Positions 31,278 through 40,446 of a stretch of DNA of 64,000 nt are shown here, piece after piece (the stretch's first letter is position 1; every line of letters begins with the position of its first letter). The DNA comes from Paraburkholderia kirstenboschensis. GTDB taxonomy: Bacteria; Pseudomonadota; Gammaproteobacteria; Burkholderiales; Burkholderiaceae. Where the stretch lies: assembly GCF_904848585.1 (NCBI RefSeq), contig NZ_CAJHCR010000010.1:210847-274846 (forward strand). Reading direction: 5' to 3'. A program made the translations under genes and the position numbers. Under the pieces are notes generated by a model. The model saw only the letters and a list, made by a program, of their open reading frames with translations, did no database searches and was not told the origin of the DNA.

Positions 31278-32624
31278 TCACGACTCCACGTCTTCCAGAC
31301 TGAAGATTTCGGTCTGATCGTTGTACGAGAAAATCTCGCCGTAACGGCCCCAGTTGATGACCGCGTCGAGCGTTTCCTCGGCGGCGCTGTCGGACAGAAA
31401 ATCCTCGAGCTCCTGCTCGAAGCGCACCCGTGGCGCGCGGTGTCCCGGCCGCTCGTTCAGCACCTTCTTGATTCGCGCGGCGAGCGGCACGTGCCGCAAC
31501 AGGTGCTCGGCGAACATCATCTTGCGTTCCTGGGTGCCGAACTCCGCGAACACGCGCGCGGGCGGGGTCAGGAAAATATCGCCTTCGCGCACGTCGGCGA
31601 AACCGAGGTGCTGAAGCACTTCAGCCACCGGGAACAGATCGTCCACCTCCAGATGCAGCGAACGTGCGATTTCCGGCATGTCCGCGCGGCCGTGATACGG
31701 CGCGGCAGCCAACGTCTCGATCAGACCGGCCATCAGGTTGGTAGACACGTGCGGCAACCAGCTGTGCAGTTCGAGACCCTTCCGGGTTTTCTCGTCCGTT
31801 TGACGCGCGGTCATCTTCGCGTAGATCTCGTCGACCAGACGGCGGAACGCAGGGTCCAGACGATTGCGCGGATGCTTGAACGGCACCTTGATCTCGGCAA
31901 TCACGCGGCCCGGATTCGACGACAACACCAGAATCCGGTCGCACATGAACACGGCTTCCTCGATGTTGTGCGTAACGATCAGCACCGCCTTGATGGGCAT
32001 GCGGCCCTGCGTCCACAAGTCGAGCAGATCGGTACGCAGCGTTTCGGCGGTCAGCACGTCGAGCGCGGAGAACGGTTCGTCCATCAGCAGCAGCGTGGGA
32101 TCGACCACCAGCGCCCGCGCGAAGCCGACGCGCTGGCGCATGCCGCCCGACAACTCGCGCGGATACGCGTTCTCGAAACCGTCGAGACCGATCAGGTCGA
32201 TCGCGGCGAGCGCGCGTTCGCGCCGCTCGCGCGCGGCCACGCCTTGCGCCTCGAGTCCGGCTTCCACGTTTTGCAGCACGGTCAGCCACGGGAACAGCGC
32301 GAAGGTCTGGAACACCATGGCGACGCCCTTCGCGGGACCGTCGAGCGGCTTGCCCATATAAGTGACTTCGCCGTCGGTCGGCTCGATCAGACCGGCAATG
32401 ATGCGCAGCAACGTCGACTTGCCCGAGCCCGAACGCCCGAGAAGACCGACGATCTCGCCTTCACGCAACGACAGATTCGCGTCGTCGAGAACGAGCAGTT
32501 CGCCCTGCGACTTGTTGAAACCGCGGCACACGTCCTTGACGCGCAGGATCTCTTCGCCGAGGCGCGGCGGCTTCGGCGGCGTCTGGATCGGCGCGGCGGT
32601 CATAGCAGCTTTAGGATTTTGCAT
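31278..32624 (-). CDS. NitT/TauT-type ABC transporter ATP-binding protein with AAA-associated domain
   Basis: Encodes 448 residues. The ATPase domain (1-270) has Walker A GLLGRSGSGKSTLLRI, Q-loop VFQTFALFPWLTV, signature LSGGMRQRVGFARALVVDP, Walker B LLLMDEPFSALD and switch His VTHNIEEAV. Residues about 290-448 form the C-terminal 'AAA-associated' domain (DLFPVAEVLQHLGFADVREG, FGTQERKMMFAEHLLRHVPL) found on some NrtD-like ATPases. It energises the permease encoded just upstream (gap 95 bases). No substrate-binding protein lies nearby, so the substrate is undefined. Confidence 0.9.
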   Translation of the reverse strand: MQNPKAAMTAAPIQTPPKPPRLGEEILRVKDVCRGFNKSQGELLVLDDANLSLREGEIVGLLGRSGSGKSTLLRIIAGLIEPTDGEVTYMGKPLDGPAKGVAMVFQTFALFPWLTVLQNVEAGLEAQGVAARERRERALAAIDLIGLDGFENAYPRELSGGMRQRVGFARALVVDPTLLLMDEPFSALDVLTAETLRTDLLDLWTQGRMPIKAVLIVTHNIEEAVFMCDRILVLSSNPGRVIAEIKVPFKHPRNRLDPAFRRLVDEIYAKMTARQTDEKTRKGLELHSWLPHVSTNLMAGLIETLAAAPYHGRADMPEIARSLHLEVDDLFPVAEVLQHLGFADVREGDIFLTPPARVFAEFGTQERKMMFAEHLLRHVPLAARIKKVLNERPGHRAPRVRFEQELEDFLSDSAAEETLDAVINWGRYGEIFSYNDQTEIFSLEDVES

Positions 32625-32719
32625 CGCGTTATGCCTTCAATTCTCAAGAAACGCCGGGCCGCCCGAGCTTTTCATGCCCCCCGTTGGGGGCCTCGCGCGA
32701 GCGGCAAGGTCGGGGGCGC

Positions 32720-34471
32720 TTAGTCCAGCCGAAGCTTGGCTTCGGCGTACGCGTACATCGGACGCCACAGCAGGCGGTTGAAGAGCGTCACGAACAGGGA
32801 CATCACCGCAATGCCCACAATGATCTTCGGATAGTCGCCCGCGGCTGTGGACTGCGCGATATAGGCGCCGAGCCCATGCGCCGCAACCTTCGTGTCGCCC
32901 CACTGCACGAATTCCGCGACGATGCTCGCGTTCCACGCGCCGCCCGACGCGGTGATCGCGCCCGTCACGTAGTACGGGAAAATGCCCGGCAACATGGCCT
33001 GACGCCACCATTGCCAGCCACGAATGTGGAAATTCTTGGCCGCTTCGCGATAGTCGTTCGGATACGAGGTCGCGCCGGCAATCACGTTGAACAGGATATA
33101 CCACTGGGTGCCGAGCACGATCAGCGGCGACAGCCAGATGTCCGGGTTCAGCTTGAAGCGAACGATCGCGATCACGAATACCGGAAACAGCAGATTGGCC
33201 GGAAACGCGGCAAGAAACTGCGCGAGCGGCTGAATCTTCTCGGCGAGCGCCGGCCGCAAGCCGATCAGCACGCCGACCGGCACCCAGATCACCGACGCAA
33301 TCGCGATCAGCACCACCACCCGCAAAAGTGTGATCAGGCCGAGCATGAGAACGTGGCCGACTTCGTCGAGCGAAACGCCGGTGCGCACGTAGATAAACAC
33401 GCGATACACGACATAGACGGTGCCGATCAGGACCAGCGCGCCCCACACGATGTCGCCAAGGCGCGAGCTCTTCTGCATCTGCGGGATCTGGAAACGCGGC
33501 CTGTGCAAAGCGGGCAGCCGGAACGGCACGCGCGCGGCCTTGGCGAACATCCAGCCGAGCGGCACCAGCAAGCGGTGAATCAGGCGCGTGCGGCGGATCA
33601 GATCGAGCAGCCACGATTCCGGAGCGTCGCCCGAACTCGTGGTTTCCATACGGAATTTATCCGCCCATGCGACGAGCGGACGGAACAGCAACTGGTCATA
33701 CGCGAGAATCACGACGGTCATCGCGAGAATCACCCAGCCGATCGCGTGCAGGTTCTTGACGACGATCGCCTGCGCCAGATAGGCGCCGATGCCTGGTAGC
33801 GTGATCGTGTTGTTGCCGACGGTGATGGCCTCGGAGGCGACCACGAAGAACCAGCCGCCGGACATCGACATCATCATGTTCCAGATGAGGCCCGGCATCG
33901 AGAACGGCACTTCGAGCTTCCAGAAGCGCTGCCATGAAGTGAGGTGAAAGCCGCGCGAGACTTCGTCGAGATCGCGCGGCACCGTGCGCAGCGACTGATA
34001 GAAGCTGAACGTCATGTTCCACGCCTGGCTCGTGAAGATCGCGAAGATCGCCGCGAGTTCGGCGCCCAGCACGCGGCCCGGAAACAGCGCTAGAAAGAAC
34101 GTAACCGTGAACGATATATAGCCGAGCACCGGCACCGACTGCAGGATGTCGAGAATCGGCACCAGCACCAGACCCGCCCGGCGGCTTTTCGCAGCGAGCG
34201 TGCCGTAGATCAGCGTGAAGATCAGCGACGCGACCATCGCCGCGAGCATGCGCAATGTCGTGCGCATCGCATACTCGGGCAGGTTCGCGGGATCGAGCGA
34301 GATCGCCTGGGTCTTCAGCGTGGACATCGGCGCGAGCGTCTCGTGAAAGCCGATCGCCGCCATTGCGATGATGCAGATGATCAGCGGAAAGGCCACGAAG
34401 TCCCAGCGGTTGGGCAGCACCCGCCAAGCCGACGCGTTGGCGGTGCGCTTCAGGTTGAAGCTGAAATCCAT
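32720..34471 (-). CDS. ABC transporter permease, duplicated (two BPD domains)
   Basis: Encodes 583 residues: two binding-protein-dependent permease domains in one chain. The N-terminal unit has TM helices and the EAA-like loop SLRTVPRDLDEVSRGFHLTS; the C-terminal unit has GATSYPNDYREAAKNFHIRG at the matching position. A linker with basic residues (about 270-330) joins them. Both loops should contact the two copies of the ATPase. The ATG at 34471 follows AGGAG at eight bases; a GTG nine bases upstream overlaps that site. Fused permeases with AAA-associated ATPases occur in proteobacterial NitT/TauT systems. Confidence 0.88.
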   Translation of the reverse strand: MDFSFNLKRTANASAWRVLPNRWDFVAFPLIICIIAMAAIGFHETLAPMSTLKTQAISLDPANLPEYAMRTTLRMLAAMVASLIFTLIYGTLAAKSRRAGLVLVPILDILQSVPVLGYISFTVTFFLALFPGRVLGAELAAIFAIFTSQAWNMTFSFYQSLRTVPRDLDEVSRGFHLTSWQRFWKLEVPFSMPGLIWNMMMSMSGGWFFVVASEAITVGNNTITLPGIGAYLAQAIVVKNLHAIGWVILAMTVVILAYDQLLFRPLVAWADKFRMETTSSGDAPESWLLDLIRRTRLIHRLLVPLGWMFAKAARVPFRLPALHRPRFQIPQMQKSSRLGDIVWGALVLIGTVYVVYRVFIYVRTGVSLDEVGHVLMLGLITLLRVVVLIAIASVIWVPVGVLIGLRPALAEKIQPLAQFLAAFPANLLFPVFVIAIVRFKLNPDIWLSPLIVLGTQWYILFNVIAGATSYPNDYREAAKNFHIRGWQWWRQAMLPGIFPYYVTGAITASGGAWNASIVAEFVQWGDTKVAAHGLGAYIAQSTAAGDYPKIIVGIAVMSLFVTLFNRLLWRPMYAYAEAKLRLD

Positions 34472-34489
34472 CAGACCCACTCCTCATTC

Positions 34490-35222
34490 ATACAGGCGAA
34501 CAAACGCGGGAACGAGGCCGCGACTTCGGCGCGGCGGTCTGACGATCGGTCCGGAAAGCGGAAATCAGGCATGGCAAAACGCGTGTGCGCGGTAAATCGT
34601 TAGCGTTGGTGACACGTGGACCAGCGACGGAAGTGCCCACGGGTAAGCCGCCCCGCAACCCCAACCGTCAAGCCAAAATCCTGTCGTCGCAGGCGCCGCC
34701 CGTAGGCTGGCGAGCTTTCCTTTGTTTTGGACGGCACGACACTACACCATCCTATGTTTCAGGCACAACCTTTGAAGACAAATCGCGGCAACTTGCAACG
34801 ACCGCCTGACAACAGCCCGGCAATGACCTGACAGTGACCTTCCGCCAAGGGCAAGCAGCCGTGCCGCGTGCCTATTTTATGAGCACTCTCATTGCCATTG
34901 ATCGACAAGGCCGGTGATGCTCACTGATGCCGCATTCGTGTGATTGCACTTCGCGCTGTTGCGAGGCATCAAGAAACCGGCGAGGCTGCCGTTAAGAGCC
35001 TGATGGGTGTAGCCCATAAGAACTCATGCCTCAATAAGGGTGGCGTCTGGCCCCATGACGGTTAGAATCCATAAAGATGCACTGTGTTGGTGGTTTATCC
35101 CGGGCCACAGTTGCGGCGCATGACCGGCCGTTCCCACAACCGCGAAACGCGGGGCGAAACAGCGCCGCGGCGCTGCCACGAATAGCGAGTTGCATGTCTA
35201 AGCCAGACGGATCAGAGGGTCG
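34490..35222. other. Intergenic region without recognised gene
   Basis: About 730 bases between the divergent permease and diguanylate cyclase genes. No frame of convincing composition and no RNA fold I recognise. It should contain two promoters. Length is unusual for this compact genome, so a small RNA or decayed gene is possible. Confidence 0.4.
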
Positions 35223-36914
35223 ATGAACAGGACAACCTTGCGCCAGGCAACCGGCCCGATCGGCTTCGTGCTGATCTTACTGGCTTGCTGGTTCGTGGCC
35301 GGCATGGTCGCGGACCGGATGGTACAGCAAGAACTCGCCGCGACCTTGCACGCGCAGCGCCAGATGTCGGCCTCGATCGTCGACAACATGGCGGAGGTGA
35401 TCGCAAGCGACCTTGCGATGTCGCGGGCCATCCCCGCAACCATGGCCGAAATGGACGTGGTCCAGAACGCATTGGTGCAATCCCGGAATTATGCCGCGAA
35501 CGGCCAGACGACGGAACCCGCCCTGCGCGCCGCGTTGCTAAAAGACCCGCGAATGACCACTGTGAGCACCTTCCTGCACCGCGCGCAGGGCTTCTCCGGG
35601 CTCGATCAGGTGTGGCTCGTGAATGCCAATGGCATCTGCGTGGCCGCGAGCGATGTCCTCTCCGACACGCAGGCGCCACGCACCTCCTTTGTCGGCGTCG
35701 ACATGCGCGTGCGGGCTTATCTCACCAGCGCCCTGCTGGGCGCGTTCTCTGAAGCGTATGGCGTGGGCCGCACGAGCGGCGAGCCCGGCATCTTTATCGC
35801 CGTGCCGGTCTATGCGGACGGAGAACTCACAGGGGCAGTCGTCGCCAAGGTGGGGATCGCGCGGCTGCGCCACTGGGTCGCCCATGCCGGAACATTCGTC
35901 GCCGACAGTAACGGCGTCATCATCATGGCGCACGACAGCAGGCTCGAAGGCCACGCGCTGCCGGACTCCCGAGTGACGAAGATGAGCGCAGCGGACCGCA
36001 AGCTGACCTACCGCCGCGATGCGTTCCCGGATATCCAGATACACGTCGACACCCAGGTGCGCGAGGCGGCGCCATGGGTGTCCGCCGCTGTCGCGGAACA
36101 TTTGTTCGCTTCGGCCGGACAGCTGGGTCCGTCGCTGTATCAGACTCGCGGCGGTCTGAACTCGGGACTGTCAGCGCATCTCGTCGAGCCGCTTCCCGCT
36201 TGGCCCGAACTGCTGCGCAACCATAAGCGCGATCATTTGCTGGTGTTCCTGACGCTGGCCGGCACCGTGGCGCTCGCATGGGTGATCACCGTCTCATACG
36301 TGCGCGAGCGGCGTCACCATCGTGCCACGCGCGATCTTGCCGAACAGCTGCAATCGGCCAATACGCTGCTTTCGGCGGAGGCGCGTCACGACGCATTGAC
36401 CGGTGCGCTGTCGCGCCGCTATTTCCTCGACTTGCTGCGCCACGAAATCGACCGCGCGCATCTGGGCAACGAGCCACTGTGCATGGCGATCGCGGACCTC
36501 GATCACTTCAAGCAGATCAACGACCGCTTCGGCCATGCTGCCGGCGACCGCGCACTTGAACATTTCGTCGACACCTGCCGCGCGGAGCTGCGCGGCGCCG
36601 ATGCCATCGGCCGGCTCGGCGGCGAGGAGTTCGGGGTGCTGTTGCCGGCCACCGATCTTGCCGGCGGCCGCGAAGTGGTCGAACGCTTGCGCCTGCGCCT
36701 GAAGGCCGTGCCGTCGGCGAAGCTGCCCGCCTCGGTCACGCTCAGCGTGAGCATCGGCATCACCGAACTTTCGGTGGACGACCTCCCCGAACGGATCATG
36801 AGCCGCGCCGACATGGCGCTCTATGCCGCAAAGACCGGCGGCCGCGACCGCACCGAAGCACTGCCGCCTGACGATACCGCGCCGTCCGCGCGCACGGTAG
36901 CCAGCATCTGGTAA
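35223..36914 (+). CDS. Membrane diguanylate cyclase with periplasmic Cache-type sensor
   Basis: Encodes 563 residues. TM1 (about 13-32), a ~300-residue periplasmic region whose SGLDQVWLVNANGICVAASD and AGTFVADSNGVIIMAHDSRL segments fit a double Cache sensor, TM2 (LLVFLTLAGTVALAWVITVS, about 340-360), then a GGDEF domain. The catalytic loop is RLGGEEF (Gly466-Phe470) with metal Asp in IADLDHFKQINDRFGH. The inhibitory I-site RGAD lies five residues before it, so product feedback is expected. It converts two GTP to c-di-GMP in response to an external ligand. Confidence 0.92.
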   Translation: MNRTTLRQATGPIGFVLILLACWFVAGMVADRMVQQELAATLHAQRQMSASIVDNMAEVIASDLAMSRAIPATMAEMDVVQNALVQSRNYAANGQTTEPALRAALLKDPRMTTVSTFLHRAQGFSGLDQVWLVNANGICVAASDVLSDTQAPRTSFVGVDMRVRAYLTSALLGAFSEAYGVGRTSGEPGIFIAVPVYADGELTGAVVAKVGIARLRHWVAHAGTFVADSNGVIIMAHDSRLEGHALPDSRVTKMSAADRKLTYRRDAFPDIQIHVDTQVREAAPWVSAAVAEHLFASAGQLGPSLYQTRGGLNSGLSAHLVEPLPAWPELLRNHKRDHLLVFLTLAGTVALAWVITVSYVRERRHHRATRDLAEQLQSANTLLSAEARHDALTGALSRRYFLDLLRHEIDRAHLGNEPLCMAIADLDHFKQINDRFGHAAGDRALEHFVDTCRAELRGADAIGRLGGEEFGVLLPATDLAGGREVVERLRLRLKAVPSAKLPASVTLSVSIGITELSVDDLPERIMSRADMALYAAKTGGRDRTEALPPDDTAPSARTVASIW

Positions 36915-37028
36915 CCGAGTTGCCGCTATCTGACGCAACGCAAGCCGAAGCGCCGGGCCTCCCGCAAGCAAGCAGGTATGATCGACACTGACCTTGGGTT
37001 GTCGCTACCGCTTTAACGGGAGATTCGC

Positions 37029-37295
37029 ATGAAGGGAAATCTGGTCATCGTTTGCCGCGATCAGGATGCTGACGCGTTCGACCATCTGCTGGCCGAATAC
37101 GGCGCGTTTCAAACGCGCCTGTCGTCCACCGCCTGGTATCTGAAGCTGGATGTTGCGCCAGAGGTCATTCAGGACGAGATACTCGCGCGCCTCGGCAAGT
37201 ACACGACGCACTATATATTCGAGGCGGAAACCGTGACGTGGAATACGGTGGATAGCGAAGCGGCGAATGCGCTGAACACGCTGTTCTCCGACTAG
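37029..37295 (+). CDS. Conserved hypothetical protein
   Basis: Encodes 88 residues with a CGGGAG site. The pattern NLVIVCRDQDADAFDHLLAE, SSTAWYLKLDVAPEVIQDEI and LGKYTTHYIFEAETVTWNTV suggests a compact ferredoxin-like alpha/beta fold. Cytoplasmic; it is transcribed after the diguanylate cyclase but 115 bases away. I do not recognise the family. Confidence 0.65.
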   Translation: MKGNLVIVCRDQDADAFDHLLAEYGAFQTRLSSTAWYLKLDVAPEVIQDEILARLGKYTTHYIFEAETVTWNTVDSEAANALNTLFSD

Positions 37296-37448
37296 GCCGG
37301 CGCTCTGCCCAACTCGCTGCGACGATCTGGCTAGGCACCTACGTGCCTGGCGACGGCTTTGAAGGAGGCGCGAGCAGCGGGCATCATGCCAAGGGCGCGC
37401 AACAGCAGCGACAGACGCGGCGCAACGCGGCCGCGCCTGTGACCACGA

Positions 37449-38765
37449 TCACCAGACGCTTTCCGAGGCCGCCTTCACCTGAGGTACGGCGGAAAACGGA
37501 AAGCTCATCAAGACCCGCAAGCCACGGCCACCGTGGTTACCTATCTCCCACTCTCCGCCTGCGCGCCGAACCAGCCGCTCGACGATGGCGAGCCCCAAAC
37601 CGCTGTGACCATTACCGCCGCGCGCCGGATCGAGCCGCACGAAAGGCCGGCTTGCGTTGACGAGATCCTGGGCGGCAATGCCCTTGCCATTGTCGCTCAC
37701 GGACAGCGTGAAGCCTTCCGCCGTGCGCGCGGTGGCAACGACGATCGGCGGCGCGCCATAGGCGTGCGCATTGTCGAGCAGGTTCGACAGAATCCGGTCG
37801 AGCGTGGCGGCGGGAAGGCAGAACCCGGGACCCGCCCGCAAGTCGGTTTCCACGGTCGGCGCGCCGGAGGCCACTGCGCGATAACTGCGCACGACCCGCT
37901 CGCATTGCGCGTCGACTTCGACCGGTTCGCTGCGGTCCGCGCCGTCGTGCGCGAACACGAGGAACTGCTCGACGATGTGCGTCATGGAATCGACGTCGCG
38001 CACGACGCCGTCGCGCATCTTGGCTTCGTCCATCATTTCGGCGCGCAGCCGCAAGCGCGCGAGCGGCGTTTTCAGATCGTGCGCGACGCCCGCGAGCATC
38101 ACCGCGCGGTCGTTCTCGGTACGCGCGACTTCCTGAACCATCTGGTTAAAGCCGTGCGTCAATTGCCTCAGTTCGCGCGGTCCGCGCTCGGGCACCGGAG
38201 GCACCGGCAAGCCGCGGCCGAACCGCGCAACCGCCTGGGCGAGCGAGCGCAGAGGCTGCTGCAGCGCCCACGCGGCGAAGAGCGCCGCCATGACCGCGAA
38301 CGAAAAGATCATGACGAGCCACAACACGGTGCGGTCGAGCGAACGCGGCGGTCGCAGAGGCTGGACCGGCACGACGATCCAGCTGCGGTCGGCAGTTCCG
38401 CGCACCCACAGCGTGGGCGGGCCGCCCGGGAAGCCGGCGCGAACCTGCGTGCCGGACGGCATGCGGTCGCGCACGTCTTCGAGAAAGCGTTCCAGCGGCG
38501 GCGGCATGTTCGGCGATTCCGGTGGCACCTCGGGGCTCGCCGGATCGACGAGTTTCACGCGCGAGGGCAACGGCTGGTCCGGGTTGCGGACCACGTGCTG
38601 ACGCACCGCGTCGACGAGGAAAGTGGCTTCTTCGACGGCGTAACGCGCTTGCAGCTGGTTGCGCTCGAGGCGCATGAGCGCGTACCACGCGAAATGCGAC
38701 AGCAGCAACACCGCGACGACCAGCAATGCCAGCCGTCCGAACAGCGAATCAATGGGCCGGCGCAT
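37449..38765 (-). CDS. EnvZ-like sensor histidine kinase
   Basis: Encodes 438 residues. TM1 (about 11-30), a short Pro-rich periplasmic domain, TM2 (VLWLVMIFSFAVMAALFAAW), HAMP, the dimerisation/phosphoacceptor helix MLAGVAHDLKTPLARLRLRA with His229, and the HATPase boxes N (NLLDNAHAYGAP), G1 (SDNGKGI) and G2 (GHSGLGLAIVERLV). It overlaps the upstream regulator gene by 17 bases, so the pair is coexpressed. Likely senses envelope or osmotic signals. Confidence 0.93.
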   Translation of the reverse strand: MRRPIDSLFGRLALLVVAVLLLSHFAWYALMRLERNQLQARYAVEEATFLVDAVRQHVVRNPDQPLPSRVKLVDPASPEVPPESPNMPPPLERFLEDVRDRMPSGTQVRAGFPGGPPTLWVRGTADRSWIVVPVQPLRPPRSLDRTVLWLVMIFSFAVMAALFAAWALQQPLRSLAQAVARFGRGLPVPPVPERGPRELRQLTHGFNQMVQEVARTENDRAVMLAGVAHDLKTPLARLRLRAEMMDEAKMRDGVVRDVDSMTHIVEQFLVFAHDGADRSEPVEVDAQCERVVRSYRAVASGAPTVETDLRAGPGFCLPAATLDRILSNLLDNAHAYGAPPIVVATARTAEGFTLSVSDNGKGIAAQDLVNASRPFVRLDPARGGNGHSGLGLAIVERLVRRAGGEWEIGNHGGRGLRVLMSFPFSAVPQVKAASESVW

Positions 38766-39474
38766 GCTGTTCGCCGTCGGGCACGAACACGTAGCCCCGT
38801 CCGCGCACTGTCTGGATGAAGCGCGGCGTGGACGGATCCGTTTCGAGGATGCGCCGCAGACGCCACACCTGCACGTCGATGCCGCGGTCGGTGCCGTCGT
38901 ATTCGGGACCGTGCAGCAACTCCAGCAGACGCTCGCGCGTCAGCGTGCGCATGGGGTGGTTCACGAAGATTTTCAGCAGCGCGAACTCGCTGCCGGACAG
39001 CGTGAGCGGCTTGTCTTCCAGATGCAGCGTGCGCGACTGGAAGTCGAGCGTGAAACGGCCGAAGCTGAACGGCTCGCGCTGCTCGGGCGCAGCCGCCGAC
39101 GGCAGCGTGCGGCGCCGGCGCAACACCGCCTGCACGCGCGCAAGCAGCTCACGGGGATTGAACGGCTTGCCGAGATAGTCGTCCGCGCCGAGTTCCAACC
39201 CGACGATCCGGTCGACGTCGTCCGCGCGCGCGGTCAGCATGATGACGGGAATGTCGTCGCCCGATGCGCGCAGCTTGCGCAAGGCAGTGAGCCCGTCGAC
39301 ACCCGGCATCATCAGGTCGAGCACGATCAGATCGGGACGCTCGCGCTCGAGCCTGCGTTCGAGCGAGCCCGCGTCGTGCAGCACCGAGACTTCGATACCC
39401 TGGCGGGCCAGATAGTCGCGCAGTAGATCGCGCAATTCGACGTCGTCGTCGACAACAAGTATTTGAGTAGCCAT
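38749..39474 (-). CDS. OmpR-family response regulator
   Basis: Encodes 241 residues. The receiver has DDD (9-11), Asp53 in LIVLDLMMPG and Lys of DDYLGKPFNP. The C-terminal winged helix has TLSGSEFALLKIFVNHPMRT, LTRERLLELLHG and DVQVWRLRRILETDPSTPRF followed by IQTVRGRGYVFVPDG. It should bind tandem direct repeats. A divergent Spy/CpxP-like gene lies 220 bases away and is a plausible target. Partner of the kinase encoded downstream. Confidence 0.93.
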   Translation of the reverse strand: MATQILVVDDDVELRDLLRDYLARQGIEVSVLHDAGSLERRLERERPDLIVLDLMMPGVDGLTALRKLRASGDDIPVIMLTARADDVDRIVGLELGADDYLGKPFNPRELLARVQAVLRRRRTLPSAAAPEQREPFSFGRFTLDFQSRTLHLEDKPLTLSGSEFALLKIFVNHPMRTLTRERLLELLHGPEYDGTDRGIDVQVWRLRRILETDPSTPRFIQTVRGRGYVFVPDGEQHAPAH

Positions 39475-39693
39475 GGAATGAAGTTTAACGCGCGGCAGGA
39501 ACGGTTTTCGATTTCAAGCAGGCCTCAAGGGTTACCGGGTGTTACCGTGAAAGCTCCACGTAATGGCCCGTAACAGCGGCACCAGGGCGCGTAACACAGA
39601 GGCCGACGCAGTTCTCTACGCTGTGTCTTACCGAATGCAGGCCGTCAACGTGATCGGATGCATCGTCGGCTATTCCATTACAAGGAGCATTAC

Positions 39694-40230
39694 ATGTCCA
39701 CCAGAAAAATCTCGCGCGCCCTCGCCGTTGCCGCCACCGCTCTCGCCATCGGCGCGGGCGCAGCCTATGCGGCTCAACCCGCTCATGAGGCCCACGGCGG
39801 CCCCGGCGGATGGCACGGGCACTTCATGAAGGAGCTCACGCAACTTCACGACCAGTTGAAGCTGAACGCGGATCAGGAAAAGCAGTGGCAAGCCGCGCTC
39901 GACACCATGAAGCAGAACCACGAGGCGATGCGCGCGAATCACGAGCAGATGAAGGACCAGTTCAAGTCCGCGCAGCAGCAGCCGATTCTCGATCTGAACG
40001 CAATGGCCACCGCTCATCAGCAGATCGAGCAGAAAGACGCACAGTTGCGCCAGCAAACCACCGACGCCTGGCTCAAGTTCTATAACGGCCTGAACGACCA
40101 GCAGAAGACCACGGTCAGCACCGCGCTGAAGCAGCGCTTTGCGAAGATGGAATCGCGTCACGAGAAGATGCGCGAACGCTGGCAGCATCACCAGCAGGGC
40201 GCGGCATCTGCGCCTGCTGCAAATCAGTAA
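39694..40230 (+). CDS. Spy/CpxP-like periplasmic protein
   Basis: Encodes 178 residues with a cleavable Sec signal (ISRALAVAATALAIGAGAAY then AAQPAHE). The mature protein is long-helical and rich in His, Gln, Met and Lys, with a LKLNADQEKQWQAALDTM segment equivalent to the LTxxQ motif of Spy/CpxP proteins. These act as periplasmic chaperones or metal/stress sensors. The ATG follows AAGGAG; in-frame ATGs upstream are excluded by the signal peptide. It is divergent from the OmpR-like gene and may be controlled by it. Confidence 0.75.
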   Translation: MSTRKISRALAVAATALAIGAGAAYAAQPAHEAHGGPGGWHGHFMKELTQLHDQLKLNADQEKQWQAALDTMKQNHEAMRANHEQMKDQFKSAQQQPILDLNAMATAHQQIEQKDAQLRQQTTDAWLKFYNGLNDQQKTTVSTALKQRFAKMESRHEKMRERWQHHQQGAASAPAANQ

Positions 40231-40302
40231 GCCACGGAGAGCCGCGCAACCGTGCGCGGCTCGATACACGAAGGCCGCTCGAGTAGCCGTCTTCGCAAAA
40301 CA

Positions 40303-40336
40303 GAAACGCCACGGATATTTTCCGTGGCGTTTCTTC
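40303..40336 (+). terminator. Terminator after the Spy-like gene
   Basis: Perfect 13-bp inverted repeat GAAACGCCACGGA / TCCGTGGCGTTTC with a 5-base loop and a T-rich flank, between convergent genes. Confidence 0.8.
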
Positions 40337-40446
40337 GCGGTCTTTCCAGCTTCTATATATATAGCGCGGTCCCGGTGAGCGCTCGCGCTTGCGAGGTCGT
40401 TGCGCGCTCAACCAACTGCGTCTGGACGGCCCGCAGCCAGCCCGCT

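Noticed and set aside
34570..34700. Possible riboswitch in the permease/diguanylate cyclase interval
   Set aside because: Some paired GC segments are visible, but no known aptamer core could be matched.
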